Assembly: GCA_035293845.1 (NCBI GenBank)
Contig: DATGMB010000033.1
Location: 1 to 50,346 of the forward strand
Direction of reading: 5' to 3'
Origin: DATGMB01 sp035293845
Lineage (GTDB): Bacteria; Acidobacteriota; Terriglobia; Bryobacterales; Bryobacteraceae
Length of the DNA: 50,346 nucleotides
The position numbers were made by a program, and so were the translations under genes. Below the pieces are notes generated by a model, which had not been told where the DNA came from, did no database searches, and was given only the letters and a program-made list of their open reading frames with translations. This document shows positions 1 to 10,542 of this stretch, one piece after another. Numbering within the stretch: the stretch's first letter is position 1; every line of letters starts with the position of its first letter.

Positions 1-152
1 ACGCCGCCGGGAAGCTTTTCGTACTCACCTCGTTCAATGGCTTCGAGATAGCGCAGCGTGATCTTGGTGGCGGCCGAAATATCCTGTAAGGAGATCCCCT
101 TAGTAGCGCGAATTCCAGCCAGGTTCGGGAGAGAGGGGGGAGTGGTACTCAT
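1..152 (-). CDS. RodZ-like helix-turn-helix protein, N-terminal fragment
   Basis: Only the first 50 codons are inside the window; the gene runs off the left edge. The start ATG (150-152, minus strand) is preceded by GGGGAG. The peptide begins MSTTPPSLPNLAGIRATKG and continues through ISLQDISAATKI to LRYLEAIERGEYEKLPGG. The 'GISLQDIS..T.I...YLEAIE.GEYEKLPGG' pattern is the HTH_25 (RodZ/YmfM type) N-terminal domain, which binds MreB in RodZ or DNA in regulator variants. Without the rest of the protein I cannot say whether a membrane segment follows, so RodZ itself is only one option. It is divergent from the TauE-like gene, with a 160-bp gap. Confidence 0.75.
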   Translation of the reverse strand, partial: MSTTPPSLPNLAGIRATKGISLQDISAATKITLRYLEAIERGEYEKLPGG

Positions 153-312
153 GGTCTCCCCATCGGCAATTTTGCTGCAAACTTTAGGTGCGCGGTGGCG
201 TACGCGGCTTTAGGGAATGTGGCGTATCCCGTTGGTGATGCTCTGAATAGTTGCCTTTGGTGAGGCCGGGCGATCGCGTAGGATGGGCGCCGACCGTGTA
301 CCCTGATAGTTT

Positions 313-1086
313 GTGTCCAACCTGAACCTTTACACCGCGGCTGTGGCTTTCGCCGCCGCGTTCCTCGCCGGCGCCATCAATTCCGTGGCCGGCGGAGGCA
401 CGCTGGTATCGTTCCCAACGCTCATCTGGCTTGGCCTGAGTTCCGTGACGGCCAACGCCACGAGCACGGTGGCGATCTGGCCGGGGACGGTCGGGAGCGC
501 CTGGGGCTACCGCCGCGAACTGCGCAAGGCCGAACCGCGCTTCCGCATCCTGATCGTGCCCAGCCTGATCGGCGGCCTGGCCGGCGCCTGGCTGCTGCGG
601 TTCACGCCGCCGGCCCTGTTCGACCGCATGGTGCCCTTCCTCATCCTCTTCGCCACCCTGCTGTTTATGGCGCAGGAGCCGGTGCAGCGGCTCATGAAAA
701 CCGCGGATTCGGGCGCGCGCCAGAGCGGACGTTGGCTGGCCGGGGCGATCCTGTTTCAACTGGCCGTCGGAATTTACGGCGGCTATTTCGGCGCGGGAAT
801 CGGCATTTTGATGCTGGCCGCGCTGAGCATTCTCGGGCTCAGCGATATCCACGAAATGAACAGCCTCAAGGTGGTCTTCGGCGGCACGATTAACGGCATC
901 GCCGCGGTCTATTTCGTGTGGGCCGGGATGGTCTACTGGCCCTACGTGCTGATCATGGCCGTGGCCGCAATCGCCGGCGGCGCGGGCGGCGCCGGCGCGG
1001 CGCGGCGGCTGGGGCGGCGAACGGTGCGGCGCATCGTGATCGCGATCGGGTTCGCGATGGCGATTTCGCTGTTTGTTAAGAAGTAG
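313..1086 (+). CDS. TauE/SafE family membrane transporter
   Basis: The protein has 257 residues, almost entirely hydrophobic, with about eight predicted membrane segments in two halves. Residues 14-49 contain the family's signature (AGAINSVAGGGTLVSFP, then ANATSTVA), and a related half-repeat begins near residue 146 with GIYGGYFGAGIGILMLAAL. Family members export sulfite, sulfoacetate or related organosulfur anions, or import other anions; substrate cannot be told from sequence. The start is GTG with no convincing Shine-Dalgarno, but the family alignment begins within a few residues of it, so it is likely correct. It stands alone: the next gene is 120 bp away, beyond an inverted repeat. Confidence 0.9.
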   Translation: MSNLNLYTAAVAFAAAFLAGAINSVAGGGTLVSFPTLIWLGLSSVTANATSTVAIWPGTVGSAWGYRRELRKAEPRFRILIVPSLIGGLAGAWLLRFTPPALFDRMVPFLILFATLLFMAQEPVQRLMKTADSGARQSGRWLAGAILFQLAVGIYGGYFGAGIGILMLAALSILGLSDIHEMNSLKVVFGGTINGIAAVYFVWAGMVYWPYVLIMAVAAIAGGAGGAGAARRLGRRTVRRIVIAIGFAMAISLFVKK

Positions 1087-1096
1087 GGGAGTCAGG

Positions 1097-1164
1097 AGAC
1101 AGGAGTCAGGAGGACGCCGGAGGGCCGCGGTTTGCTTCTATTTCCTGACTCCTGACTCCTGTCT
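1097..1164. repeat. Inverted repeat between two plus-strand genes
   Basis: A perfect 15-bp inverted repeat, AGACAGGAGTCAGGA (1097-1111) against TCCTGACTCCTGTCT (1150-1164), with a 38-nt spacer. The unit GTCAGGA also occurs in tandem on both arms, so the region has direct and inverted symmetry. It lies between the TauE-like gene and the ADOP permease and could fold as a transcript hairpin, though no clear U-run follows for a standard terminator. Confidence 0.7.
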
Positions 1165-1206
1165 TCCTCCCTAACCGCTCACTCCCCGCGCAGTCTAAGC
1201 TAAAGC

Positions 1207-3690
<2,484 letters not shown>

Positions 3691-3694
3691 CGGC

Positions 3695-4369
3695 CTATTC
3701 CCGGCGCTCGGTCCGCCGGGGGGCCAGCGGCGCCGGCAGCCCGGATTCCATCGGCCGCCACTCGGTCTGAAAGTACCCGCGATAGCCAAACAGCCGCCCC
3801 CAAACACGATTCGTGACCGCCACTTCGATGCGGAAGCAGCGTGCCGCGTCATCGTACCATTCGCAGACGTCCGCAACACCCGAGAGCAGCATCGGAAACG
3901 AAAACCCGATGGGGCCTTCATAGAAGCGCTGCGCGCCGGATCGCAGGCGCAGCCCGCCATTGGCCGCAACGCTGAGATCGATCACCACCGCCAGGTGCTG
4001 GTGCGTGCCGAGATAATCGACGATGCGCTGCCGTTCTTCGCTGTAGATCATGTACGCATCGAAGCGCCGCGGCCGCGGAGTCTGAAACATGCGAATCCAA
4101 GTCACCGTCTCCCTGCCCAGGGGGTCCACATAGGCGTAATTCAGAATTTGAAACGGAATTTTCCGGCCGCTCTCGGGGATCAGAATCCTGCGCCACGCCC
4201 CCACGTACAGGAAGGGCAGCGTATAAATCGGGCCGTGCCAAATCTCTTCCATCACTCCAGTGCCGATCGCGGCCGTCCGGTCCGCGCTCGAAAAGCCGAA
4301 TCGTCGCTGGATTTCAGGATGCAAGCGGGCGAAGTCAGAGCCCATGGCCCTCTGATAGATGGAACTCAT
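3695..4369 (-). CDS. DUF4166 domain protein
   Basis: 224 residues from the ATG that overlaps the TGA of the preceding gene (TGATG), with AAAGGAG at good spacing; a GTG one codon upstream is an alternative. The protein matches DUF4166 in style: an N-terminal MSSIYQRAMGSDFARLHPEIQ, then WHGPIYTLPFL, and a C-terminal GYRGYFQTEWRP. It appears soluble, with no signal peptide. DUF4166 is often fused or adjacent to SRPBCC/DoxX-like or saccharopine-dehydrogenase-like proteins; its biochemical role is not known. It is the last gene of the thiD operon and probably acts with the SRPBCC-DoxX protein to which it is translationally coupled. Confidence 0.8.
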   Translation of the reverse strand: MSSIYQRAMGSDFARLHPEIQRRFGFSSADRTAAIGTGVMEEIWHGPIYTLPFLYVGAWRRILIPESGRKIPFQILNYAYVDPLGRETVTWIRMFQTPRPRRFDAYMIYSEERQRIVDYLGTHQHLAVVIDLSVAANGGLRLRSGAQRFYEGPIGFSFPMLLSGVADVCEWYDDAARCFRIEVAVTNRVWGRLFGYRGYFQTEWRPMESGLPAPLAPRRTERRE

Positions 4370-5274
4370 CACTCTCCTTTGGGTGGATGCCGAAGGCAGC
4401 GCGCCGCCGAGGGCAGATCGGCTGCCGCGAAATAGCCGATCGCCGAAAGCGCCACCATCCCGGTGTTCAAAGTTACCGGGTTAAACGCAGCTCCGAGATA
4501 CCGCGGCGCATAGAGGGCCACCGGCACAATAGCGGCGATCATCGCCGCCCCGTTCCATAGGAACCACGGCCGCCATCTCCATAAGGCCAGTGTTGCTGCT
4601 GCCGCCGCGAGTTCCGCCAACCCGACTATCGGCAGCAGCGAAGCCGAAATCCCCGACCGCGCCAGCAGAATCCGCTCATCCGCGCTGGCCAGCAGCAGCT
4701 TCGGCACCAGCCCCTGCCATGCCCAGGTGAAGGCGATTGCCAATCGCGCCGCCCCATGGATCATCGCCAGCCGCATGCTGATCCGCGGCGGCATGCCCTT
4801 CTCGATCCACAGCCGCAGGCGGTCGAAGCTCCACGCCGTGGCCCAGCCCATGAGCGGCCGGAAGAGGAGCCGGTCGAGGATCCGGCCTGCGCGGCCGAAT
4901 CTGGTTCGATAATCGTACCAGGTAAGAAACCGGACGCCCCCGCTGAGGGGCACGTACCGCCAATAACCCGAACCTTCCCGAATCAGCGATTTCGCATCGC
5001 TCGACCAGAACTTCAACGCGGAAGTACGGGCGCCCGCTGCGTCCTCGCGAGTGCCCGTGCTTTCGCCCTCGCCCTCGATTCTCAACCCGAAGCCGATTCG
5101 GGTTGCATAGCGGAATTGCTGCGGCTCTTCCGCGGAGCCCCTCGGCAGATAGTCGATGGCGCTGAAGCGCAGGTCCCAGCGCTCGTGCAGCTCCGGGTTC
5201 TGCGTGTAACGCCAGATCTCGTCGACACCGGCCCGGATGAGAATTTCGACGTAGATCGGGCGCTCGCCTTCCAC
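4369..5274 (-). CDS. SRPBCC domain fused to DoxX-like membrane domain
   Basis: 301 residues. Residues 1-150 look like a START/SRPBCC (polyketide cyclase-like) ligand-binding domain: IYVEILIRAGVDEIWRYTQ, then ERWDLRF, the usual start of this fold. Residues about 175-300 form four hydrophobic segments of a DoxX-like domain (IHGAARLAIAFTWAWQGLVPKLL and following). This two-part architecture is known from bacteria and is frequently next to DUF4166, as it is here. The function is unknown; a role with a hydrophobic ligand at the membrane is an inference. The start is GTG with little Shine-Dalgarno; it lies 11 bp after the stop of the small upstream gene, so the genes are probably co-transcribed. 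Confidence 0.8.
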   Translation of the reverse strand: MEGERPIYVEILIRAGVDEIWRYTQNPELHERWDLRFSAIDYLPRGSAEEPQQFRYATRIGFGLRIEGEGESTGTREDAAGARTSALKFWSSDAKSLIREGSGYWRYVPLSGGVRFLTWYDYRTRFGRAGRILDRLLFRPLMGWATAWSFDRLRLWIEKGMPPRISMRLAMIHGAARLAIAFTWAWQGLVPKLLLASADERILLARSGISASLLPIVGLAELAAAAATLALWRWRPWFLWNGAAMIAAIVPVALYAPRYLGAAFNPVTLNTGMVALSAIGYFAAADLPSAARCLRHPPKGE

Positions 5275-5285
5275 GGCCGTCGATT

Positions 5286-5501
5286 CTACACCCGCTCGAC
5301 CGGTATCCCGGCTCCGGCCAGCGCCGCCTGCACGTCGGCGGGCCGGAGCCGCGTGGCGTCGTATTCGACCGTCATGCCGTCCATCTGCGGGCTCAGGCTG
5401 ATGCGCTGAAAGCCGTAGTGGGCGCGGGTATCGCTCAGCCGCTGGAGTTGAACGTCATCGAGCGGCCGGGTGAGGCGGAAGCGGACTTGAACCTTGGTCA
5501 T
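5286..5501 (-). CDS. Small protein, possibly HMA/ferredoxin-like fold
   Basis: 71 residues, beginning MTKVQVRFRLTRPLDDVQLQ. Alternating hydrophobic strands (VQVRFRL, GMTVEYDA) and helices (DVQLQRLSDTRAHYG, RPADVQAALAGAG) suggest a beta-alpha-beta-beta-alpha-beta fold like heavy-metal-associated domains, but the CXXC metal motif is absent. I do not recognise a named family. The gene sits inside the minus-strand operon, 25 bp after the 75-residue gene and 11 bp before the SRPBCC-DoxX gene, which supports it being real. Confidence 0.6.
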   Translation of the reverse strand: MTKVQVRFRLTRPLDDVQLQRLSDTRAHYGFQRISLSPQMDGMTVEYDATRLRPADVQAALAGAGIPVERV

Positions 5502-5526
5502 CAGTTTCAGAATAGCGTTTCGACGC

Positions 5527-5754
5527 TCATTCCGGCAGCTCCGCCGAACCCTCCAGCTCGGCCAGCAACTGCACCGCCAGCGCGCGGTAACCGGCGTCGA
5601 ATTCGGTCTCCGAATCTTCCGGCACGTGCGCCGCGATCCACGTTTGCAGCAGCTCGGTGACCGGCTTGGCCACCGACTCCTCCGCGCCCGGCTCGAAGCG
5701 CAGCGGGATCTCCGAACGCCGGATGGCGCCGATCAGCAGTTCCTGGAATTGCAT
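5527..5754 (-). CDS. Small hypothetical acidic protein
   Basis: 75 residues starting MQFQELLIGAIRRSEIPLRF, rich in Glu and Leu, probably all-helical, ending LLAELEGSAELPE. The longer open frame upstream is a shadow of thiD, and the ATG chosen lies within the last 22 bp of thiD, so the two genes overlap. No signal peptide, no membrane segment, no known motif. Operon position between thiD and the 71-residue gene, together with low similarity to any thiamine gene I know, leaves its role open. Confidence 0.6.
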   Translation of the reverse strand: MQFQELLIGAIRRSEIPLRFEPGAEESVAKPVTELLQTWIAAHVPEDSETEFDAGYRALAVQLLAELEGSAELPE

Positions 5755-6521
5755 CCGTCTTCTCCGGTAACGAAACTCTCCGCGTGGTGGTTGACTGGTC
5801 CGCGTCCGCGGCCGAGGCCCGGCGCTGTCCCGATCGCCGCATGAATAAACCGCTTCGCGCGCCGGACCGCTTCGCCGAGAGGGAGCCCACGGGCGAGGCC
5901 CGCCGCGATTGCGGCCGAATACGTACAGCCGGTGCCGTGAGTGTGGCGCGTCGCGAGGCGCGGCGCCGCAAACTCGGTCCATTCCGCGCCATCGAAAAGG
6001 AGGTCGGTGGCGTCGCCTTCGCGGTGTCCGCCTTTGATCAGCACCGCGCGCGCGCCCATGTCGCGCAGGCGGCAGGCGGCGCGGCGCGGATCGGCGGTTC
6101 CCGTGAGCGCTTCGGCCTCCGGCAGGTTGGGCGTCACAAGCGCGGCGTGCGGCAGCAGTTCCTCCCATCCGCCGGCGGCGAGCGGCGCGCCGTGGGTCGC
6201 CGCCATCACCGGGTCGACGACCAGCGGAAAGTTCCACCCCGCCGCCGCCCGCGCCACCGCGCGCAGGGCCGCTTCCGATCCCAGCGCGCCGGTTTTGGCC
6301 GCGGCCGGCGGGATATCCTCGATCACGGCTTCGATCTGTTCGGCAATCAGCTCGGACGGCAACAACTCGACCCGCGAGACCCGCACGGTGTTCTGCACCG
6401 TCACCAGCGTGATGACGGCTTCGCCGTAAACGCCGAACTGCTGGAACGTCTTCAGGTCGGCCTGGATGCCCGCGCCGCCGCTCGGGTCCGAACCGCCGAT
6501 CGTGAGGGCCACCGCGCGCAT
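5733..6521 (-). CDS. thiD: Hydroxymethylpyrimidine/phosphomethylpyrimidine kinase
   Basis: 262 residues from the ATG preceded by GATGAGG; the longer frame upstream lacks family similarity. ThiD phosphorylates HMP and HMP-phosphate to HMP-pyrophosphate, the pyrimidine half of thiamine, in the cytoplasm. Family marks are clear: TIGGSDPSGGAGIQADLK (residues 7-24), LVVDPVMAATHGAPL in the middle, the nucleotide/anion-binding THGTGCTYSAAIAAGLA, and the C-terminal LGRGRGPVNHH. No thiE or thiC is in the window, and no TPP riboswitch is visible upstream. It heads a five-gene minus-strand operon whose other members have no known link to thiamine. It is divergent from the sigma54-type regulator gene; 165 bp separate the start codons. 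Confidence 0.93.
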   Translation of the reverse strand: MRAVALTIGGSDPSGGAGIQADLKTFQQFGVYGEAVITLVTVQNTVRVSRVELLPSELIAEQIEAVIEDIPPAAAKTGALGSEAALRAVARAAAGWNFPLVVDPVMAATHGAPLAAGGWEELLPHAALVTPNLPEAEALTGTADPRRAACRLRDMGARAVLIKGGHREGDATDLLFDGAEWTEFAAPRLATRHTHGTGCTYSAAIAAGLARGLPLGEAVRRAKRFIHAAIGTAPGLGRGRGPVNHHAESFVTGEDGCNSRNC

Positions 6522-6614
6522 TGCCTCATCGTAACCCAGGCGGCGGCATCGGAGCCGCTTCTCGCGCACGGTGCACCATCGCACGATCCGGCGCTCGCGG
6601 ACCGGGCGCCGGCA

Positions 6615-6642
6615 TTGACACCATTCGGTTCTGTCTTATAAT
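6615..6642 (+). promoter_or_regulatory. Perfect consensus sigma70 promoter for the regulator gene
   Basis: TTGACA at 6615-6620 and TATAAT at 6637-6642 with a 16-bp spacer. Both hexamers match the housekeeping consensus exactly. The expected start of transcription is near 6649, leaving a leader of about 38 nt before the ATG at 6687. Direction and spacing fit the GAFTGA regulator. Confidence 0.75.
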
Positions 6643-6686
6643 TCTCGGTAACTCCTGATCCATCGCTGAGTTCCCGGCGGGATAAG

Positions 6687-8072
6687 ATGCCGGCTTGGTG
6701 GCACCATTTCTTTTTTCCGGGTGCGAACTTGCGGCACGAAGAGTTCCTTCAGCCGCTGCGAAACGCTGGAATTCACTCGTCGCCTTACGCGCCGGAGCGT
6801 GCCCGCGGCGGCGGCGTGTGTTTCTTCAATCAAATCAGCTCCCATCTCCTCGATTTCATCCGGCTGGAGAGCCGGGGCGGCGTAGAGCGGATTCTGGCGG
6901 TCGCGGCCCCCGGGACCAGAATCGGTGACGGCGCATGGCTGCTGCTTCAGGCAGGCGCATCCGACGTATTCAGGTGGGACCACTCGCCCCAACCCGAATT
7001 GGAGATCGCCGCGCGTTTCGAACGGTGGCGCTTTGTCGACGATACGATCGCCTCCCCTCTGGTGCGGGAGAACCTCGTCGGAAAGAGCAAGGCCTGGATC
7101 TCCGCGCTGCGGCGCACGGTCGAAGCCGCCGCCTTCACGGAAGCACCGGTACTCATCACGGGCGAGAGCGGCACCGGAAAGGAACTGGTGGCGCGCCTGA
7201 TCCACACGCTCGATACACGGCCCGAGAAACGCGACCTCGTGGTTCTGGACTGTACGACCATCGTGCCGGAACTTTCCGGGAGCGAGTTCTTCGGGCACGA
7301 GCGCGGGGCGTTCACCGGCGCCGTTTCCGCGCGCGACGGCGCTTTCGCGCGCGCCGATATGGGCACCCTGTTCCTGGATGAGGTCGGCGATCTACCTCTG
7401 GGCTTGCAGGCCGAGCTGTTGCGCGTCGTGCAGGAACATTCCTATAAGCGCGTCGGCGGCAATCAGTGGCAGCAGACCCGGTTCCGGCTGGTGTGCGCCA
7501 CCAACCGGGACCTGCAGCAGGATCAGGCGGAGGGCCGCTTCCGCCGCGATTTCTACTACCGGATCGCGGGTTGCACCTGCAAGCTCCCTCCGCTGCGGGA
7601 GCGCACGGAAGATATTCTGCCGCTGGCCGAATTTTTTCTCCGTCAGCTTCGTCCGGACCACGAGGCCGCCATGGACGAAGCCGTCCGCGAATATCTTCTA
7701 CAGCAGACCTATGCGGGCAACGTGCGCGATCTGAAGCAGATCGTCACCCGCATCAGCCATCGCCACGTCGGACCGGGGCCGGTCAGCGCGGGCGACATTG
7801 CCGAAGAGGACCGGCCTGCCGTGCCTCCGTCCGCGGGGCAATGGAACGGGGCGGAATTGGAGGCGGCGGTCCGCCGCGCGCTGGCCGGCGGCGCAACCCT
7901 CAAGGAGATCGGCCAGGCGGCCAGCGCCGCCGCCATTCGCATCGTCACGGCAGAAGAGGACGGGAATCTCCGGCGCGCCGCGCAGCGCCTCGGCATCACT
8001 GACCGCGCATTGCAGATGCGCCGCGCGGCGCAGCGCGAGAACGGGATGGCCGATGGCGAGGCGATCGCCTGA
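6687..8072 (+). CDS. Sigma54-dependent enhancer-binding regulator (AAA+)
   Basis: 461 residues. The AAA+ core has Walker A GESGTGKE (159-166), the sigma54-contacting GAFTGA loop (207-212), Walker B GTLFLDE (226-232), and the arginine-finger region FRRDFYYRI (285-293). Such proteins hydrolyse ATP to open sigma54-RNA polymerase complexes. The C-terminus (about 420-455, NLRRAAQRLGITDRALQMR) is a Fis-type HTH for DNA binding. Residues 65-115 (ERILAVAAP...LLQAGASDVFRW) resemble the back half of a receiver-like domain, but no phospho-acceptor Asp with receiver context is evident, so the signal may be protein-protein or none. A consensus sigma70 promoter lies upstream. Its target may be the divergent sigma54-like promoters at 18.5-18.7 kb at the far side of the neighbouring cluster. 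Confidence 0.92.
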   Translation: MPAWWHHFFFPGANLRHEEFLQPLRNAGIHSSPYAPERARGGGVCFFNQISSHLLDFIRLESRGGVERILAVAAPGTRIGDGAWLLLQAGASDVFRWDHSPQPELEIAARFERWRFVDDTIASPLVRENLVGKSKAWISALRRTVEAAAFTEAPVLITGESGTGKELVARLIHTLDTRPEKRDLVVLDCTTIVPELSGSEFFGHERGAFTGAVSARDGAFARADMGTLFLDEVGDLPLGLQAELLRVVQEHSYKRVGGNQWQQTRFRLVCATNRDLQQDQAEGRFRRDFYYRIAGCTCKLPPLRERTEDILPLAEFFLRQLRPDHEAAMDEAVREYLLQQTYAGNVRDLKQIVTRISHRHVGPGPVSAGDIAEEDRPAVPPSAGQWNGAELEAAVRRALAGGATLKEIGQAASAAAIRIVTAEEDGNLRRAAQRLGITDRALQMRRAAQRENGMADGEAIA

Positions 8073-8075
8073 GCG

Positions 8076-8927
8076 TCAGCAGCAGGACCCGCTTCCCGCG
8101 GGAAATTGCTCGCCCACCCACGGATCGCGAATTTCCTCGCGTGCCTCGCCCTGCGACCACGCGGCGGCCACCGCGGCCACGGCGAACCGCGGCCGGGACC
8201 GCGCGCCGGCAATCAGGCGCAGGAAATTCCCGCCCAGGATCTGCGCCTCCTCATGCCTCGCCAGGCCCAACACCCGCACCTTGACCAGCTCGACCGCCGG
8301 GTGTAGCCAGGGCCCATCGGAGCCGAACAGCACCTTCGATGCGCCCGCCCGCCGCACGGCTTCCTTCAGGATGTCGAAACGGCGTACGCCGGCCGTGTCC
8401 GTATAGATGTTCGGATGGCGGACCAGATGATCGATCAGCGCCGTCTGCGCGCGCCAATCGTCCGCGAAGCTGCCGAGGTGAGGGATGATGAACGCGACAT
8501 CGGGATACTCGCGCGCAAGCAGCTCGACGGTGGAAACCTCGCCCATGACGTCGTACAAGACCGGCAGCGAAAACGCGCGCGCCGCCTCGCAGATCTCGCG
8601 GCTGATGCGGCCGTCGTAGCGATGCACCTTGATGCCGCGAAAACCGTATCTCTCCACCGCTTCCTTGACCATCGAATAGATGCGGCCCCGGTCGCGGTCC
8701 GGGTGCACAAAGGCGAAGCCGTAGAACCGGCCGCGCCCGCGCGCCACGATGCGCGCCACCTCGCGGTTGGCGGCGGAGTAATCGGAATGGAACGCCGCGA
8801 ACAGAACGGTGCGATCGATCCCCGCGTCCGCGGCCCGACGGAGATAGTTGCCGAGCGGCGCTTCCGTGTCCCACGGGCCCGTCAGGCCGTCGCCCTTCCC
8901 GGCATGGCAATGGGAATCGATGATCAT
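8076..8927 (-). CDS. Amidohydrolase (Amidohydro_2 type)
   Basis: 283 residues from the ATG preceded by GAGAGGAG. The protein begins MIIDSHCHAGKGDGL, where the HXH pair is the usual N-terminal metal ligand; a further His is in GFRGIKVHRYDG, another in FIIPHLGSF, and the catalytic Asp is likely in VLFGSDGPW. This is a TIM-barrel metal-dependent hydrolase. Substrate unknown; relatives include decarboxylases and lactonases. The C-terminus ends in GSGSCC, an unusual paired-Cys tail. It is the last gene of the minus-strand cluster operon, 10 bp after the 529-residue OmpA-like gene, and convergent with the regulator gene 3 bp away. It could be a passenger rather than part of the system. Confidence 0.88.
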   Translation of the reverse strand: MIIDSHCHAGKGDGLTGPWDTEAPLGNYLRRAADAGIDRTVLFAAFHSDYSAANREVARIVARGRGRFYGFAFVHPDRDRGRIYSMVKEAVERYGFRGIKVHRYDGRISREICEAARAFSLPVLYDVMGEVSTVELLAREYPDVAFIIPHLGSFADDWRAQTALIDHLVRHPNIYTDTAGVRRFDILKEAVRRAGASKVLFGSDGPWLHPAVELVKVRVLGLARHEEAQILGGNFLRLIAGARSRPRFAVAAVAAAWSQGEAREEIRDPWVGEQFPAGSGSCC

Positions 8928-8937
8928 GGGGCTCCTC

Positions 8938-10527
8938 TCAATTCGTCGCGCACGGAGTGAGCGGCGGCAGGGTGCAACTGAGAATGTCCGAAATGATATT
9001 CCGGTCGTCGCTCTCGGGCTCACTGCATGCCGTGTCGGTCGTGTCCTTGAAGCACGAGCTTCCCTGTTGACCGGCGGTAGAACCCGTCGTGACGGGCGTG
9101 GTGCGGCCTCCGCCGGACGCCGACTCCACCTCCTTCTGGTGCCCGAACGCAGTCCAGCCGCTGGTATCGGTCGCGGAACGGCCCGGCGACAAGCGCCACA
9201 TGCGGTCCACCTCAATATGCTTGTGAGCGAGCAGTATGGCGGAGGAGGCGGGATCCGCCTTCTTCTTAACGGCGAGCCAGATTTCAAACTTGGCTTTAAA
9301 GCAAACCAGCCGCAGCTCCTGACTCGTCTGCTGCGGATGGTTCACCCGTACTTTGATGAACGGCGAATCCTCGACGACCGAAGTCTTGCCGTTGCAGAGC
9401 TCCTGCACGGCCCCGGCGCATAACCAGGGCGGCATGTCCGGCTGCCCGGGCCCGATCAGGGCGTCGCGCGCGTTGTTGACTACGCACTCCTGCGCTGCTC
9501 CGCCGCTATAGACCGCCAGCCAGCGGGAGCTGCGGACGGTTTGGATGAAGCCGAAATGCCAATCCGAGCTCTTGCCCAAGCGTGCGCCCGAGCCGGCCAC
9601 CGCGCCTTCGTACTTCCAGGCCGGGGTAGGGCGAAGCTTTCTCCCCTCCGGACACGCGATCACTCGATCCTGCCGGCAGCTAAATCGCAGGAAGTTACTG
9701 CCGACCAGATCGACCTGGCCTCTCGGTTGGAAGTTGAAGGCGAGGGTCGACCAGCAGAAATCGAACACAATCCCGGCGGCCGGCCTGAGGGTTCCACTGA
9801 GCGCTCCGGAGGGGCAGGTCAAAGCGCCGCAATCCGTTTCGACCGGAACCACCTGGCAGGGCAAAGGCAGGCGGCCCACAAGAGCGAGAGCGGAGACCAG
9901 GGGTTGCTGGATGTTCAAGGAGGGCGTCAGACGGTATCTCGTCTGAAAGGACAAGAGCGCATTCCCGGTTGCCGGATCCATCCGCCCGGTAACGGGCAGG
10001 CGAATCCCAAGCGCCTGGTTAAGGGATCGCTGCAGCCACGCGGTAAATTCCGGACCGGAGGTGAGCGGCACGCTACACAGCAGCTCCGCGGAAGGCAGGA
10101 TTTCCACACGCCGGTTGCGGGCGCGGTCCTGTTCGCTCCTGGGGAATGGCGCGAGCATACGCGTAGCGCCGGCGGCATGGATCTGCCAGGAGATGCCGCT
10201 GGTCAAACGGGGATTGCCGATGGCGCGGATCAGCGCCTCTTTCACCTGGAGGGCACGATCGCCGCTGATCTTTCTCTCGAATGCAGGACCGCGCTGGACA
10301 TCGTGATCGGCGTGGCCCACCAGCCGCACCGTCCGCACTGGCCGGCAGCCCGGCTGAAAGCTCGCCCGGATGCGCCCGGCAAGCAGGCGGATCTTCGCGC
10401 GTTCCTGGAGCGGGAGCGCGGCCGGAGAGTGCTGGTAGCGAGGAAATCCGCTCACCGTGATCTGCTCCAGTGAGGGACAAGGCCCCGCTCCAGGAGTGAG
10501 CGCGCGGAATGTAATGCGTGGCGCCAT
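8938..10527 (-). CDS. OmpA-like plus peptidoglycan-binding domain protein
   Basis: 529 residues; ATG preceded by GAGGAAGAGAGG. Residues about 25-143 are OmpA-C-like: VSGFPRYQ, RLVGHADHD (69-77), ERKISGDRA (84-92) and the family's closing RARNRRVEI. Residues about 160-205 match peptidoglycan-binding domain 1 (LQRSLNQALG...GRMDPATGNALLSFQ). The remaining 320 residues have many Cys (paired within CQVVPVETDCGALTC, FSCRQDRVIAC and others) and are not recognised. There is no classic signal peptide, so if it is exported it uses another route. The N-terminal domain is close to that of the next gene upstream (HAD-D-QRGP--ERKISG-RA), implying tandem duplication. Role inferred: attachment to the cell wall. 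Confidence 0.8.
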   Translation of the reverse strand: MAPRITFRALTPGAGPCPSLEQITVSGFPRYQHSPAALPLQERAKIRLLAGRIRASFQPGCRPVRTVRLVGHADHDVQRGPAFERKISGDRALQVKEALIRAIGNPRLTSGISWQIHAAGATRMLAPFPRSEQDRARNRRVEILPSAELLCSVPLTSGPEFTAWLQRSLNQALGIRLPVTGRMDPATGNALLSFQTRYRLTPSLNIQQPLVSALALVGRLPLPCQVVPVETDCGALTCPSGALSGTLRPAAGIVFDFCWSTLAFNFQPRGQVDLVGSNFLRFSCRQDRVIACPEGRKLRPTPAWKYEGAVAGSGARLGKSSDWHFGFIQTVRSSRWLAVYSGGAAQECVVNNARDALIGPGQPDMPPWLCAGAVQELCNGKTSVVEDSPFIKVRVNHPQQTSQELRLVCFKAKFEIWLAVKKKADPASSAILLAHKHIEVDRMWRLSPGRSATDTSGWTAFGHQKEVESASGGGRTTPVTTGSTAGQQGSSCFKDTTDTACSEPESDDRNIISDILSCTLPPLTPCATN

Positions 10528-10542
10528 AAATGCCTCTCTTCC

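Noticed and set aside
1087..1170. CRISPR-like array
   Set aside because: The GTCAGGA units are too short, without regular spacers, and no cas gene is in the window.
6522..6614. TPP riboswitch upstream of thiD
   Set aside because: No thi-box (CTGAGA-type) core is present in the short leader.
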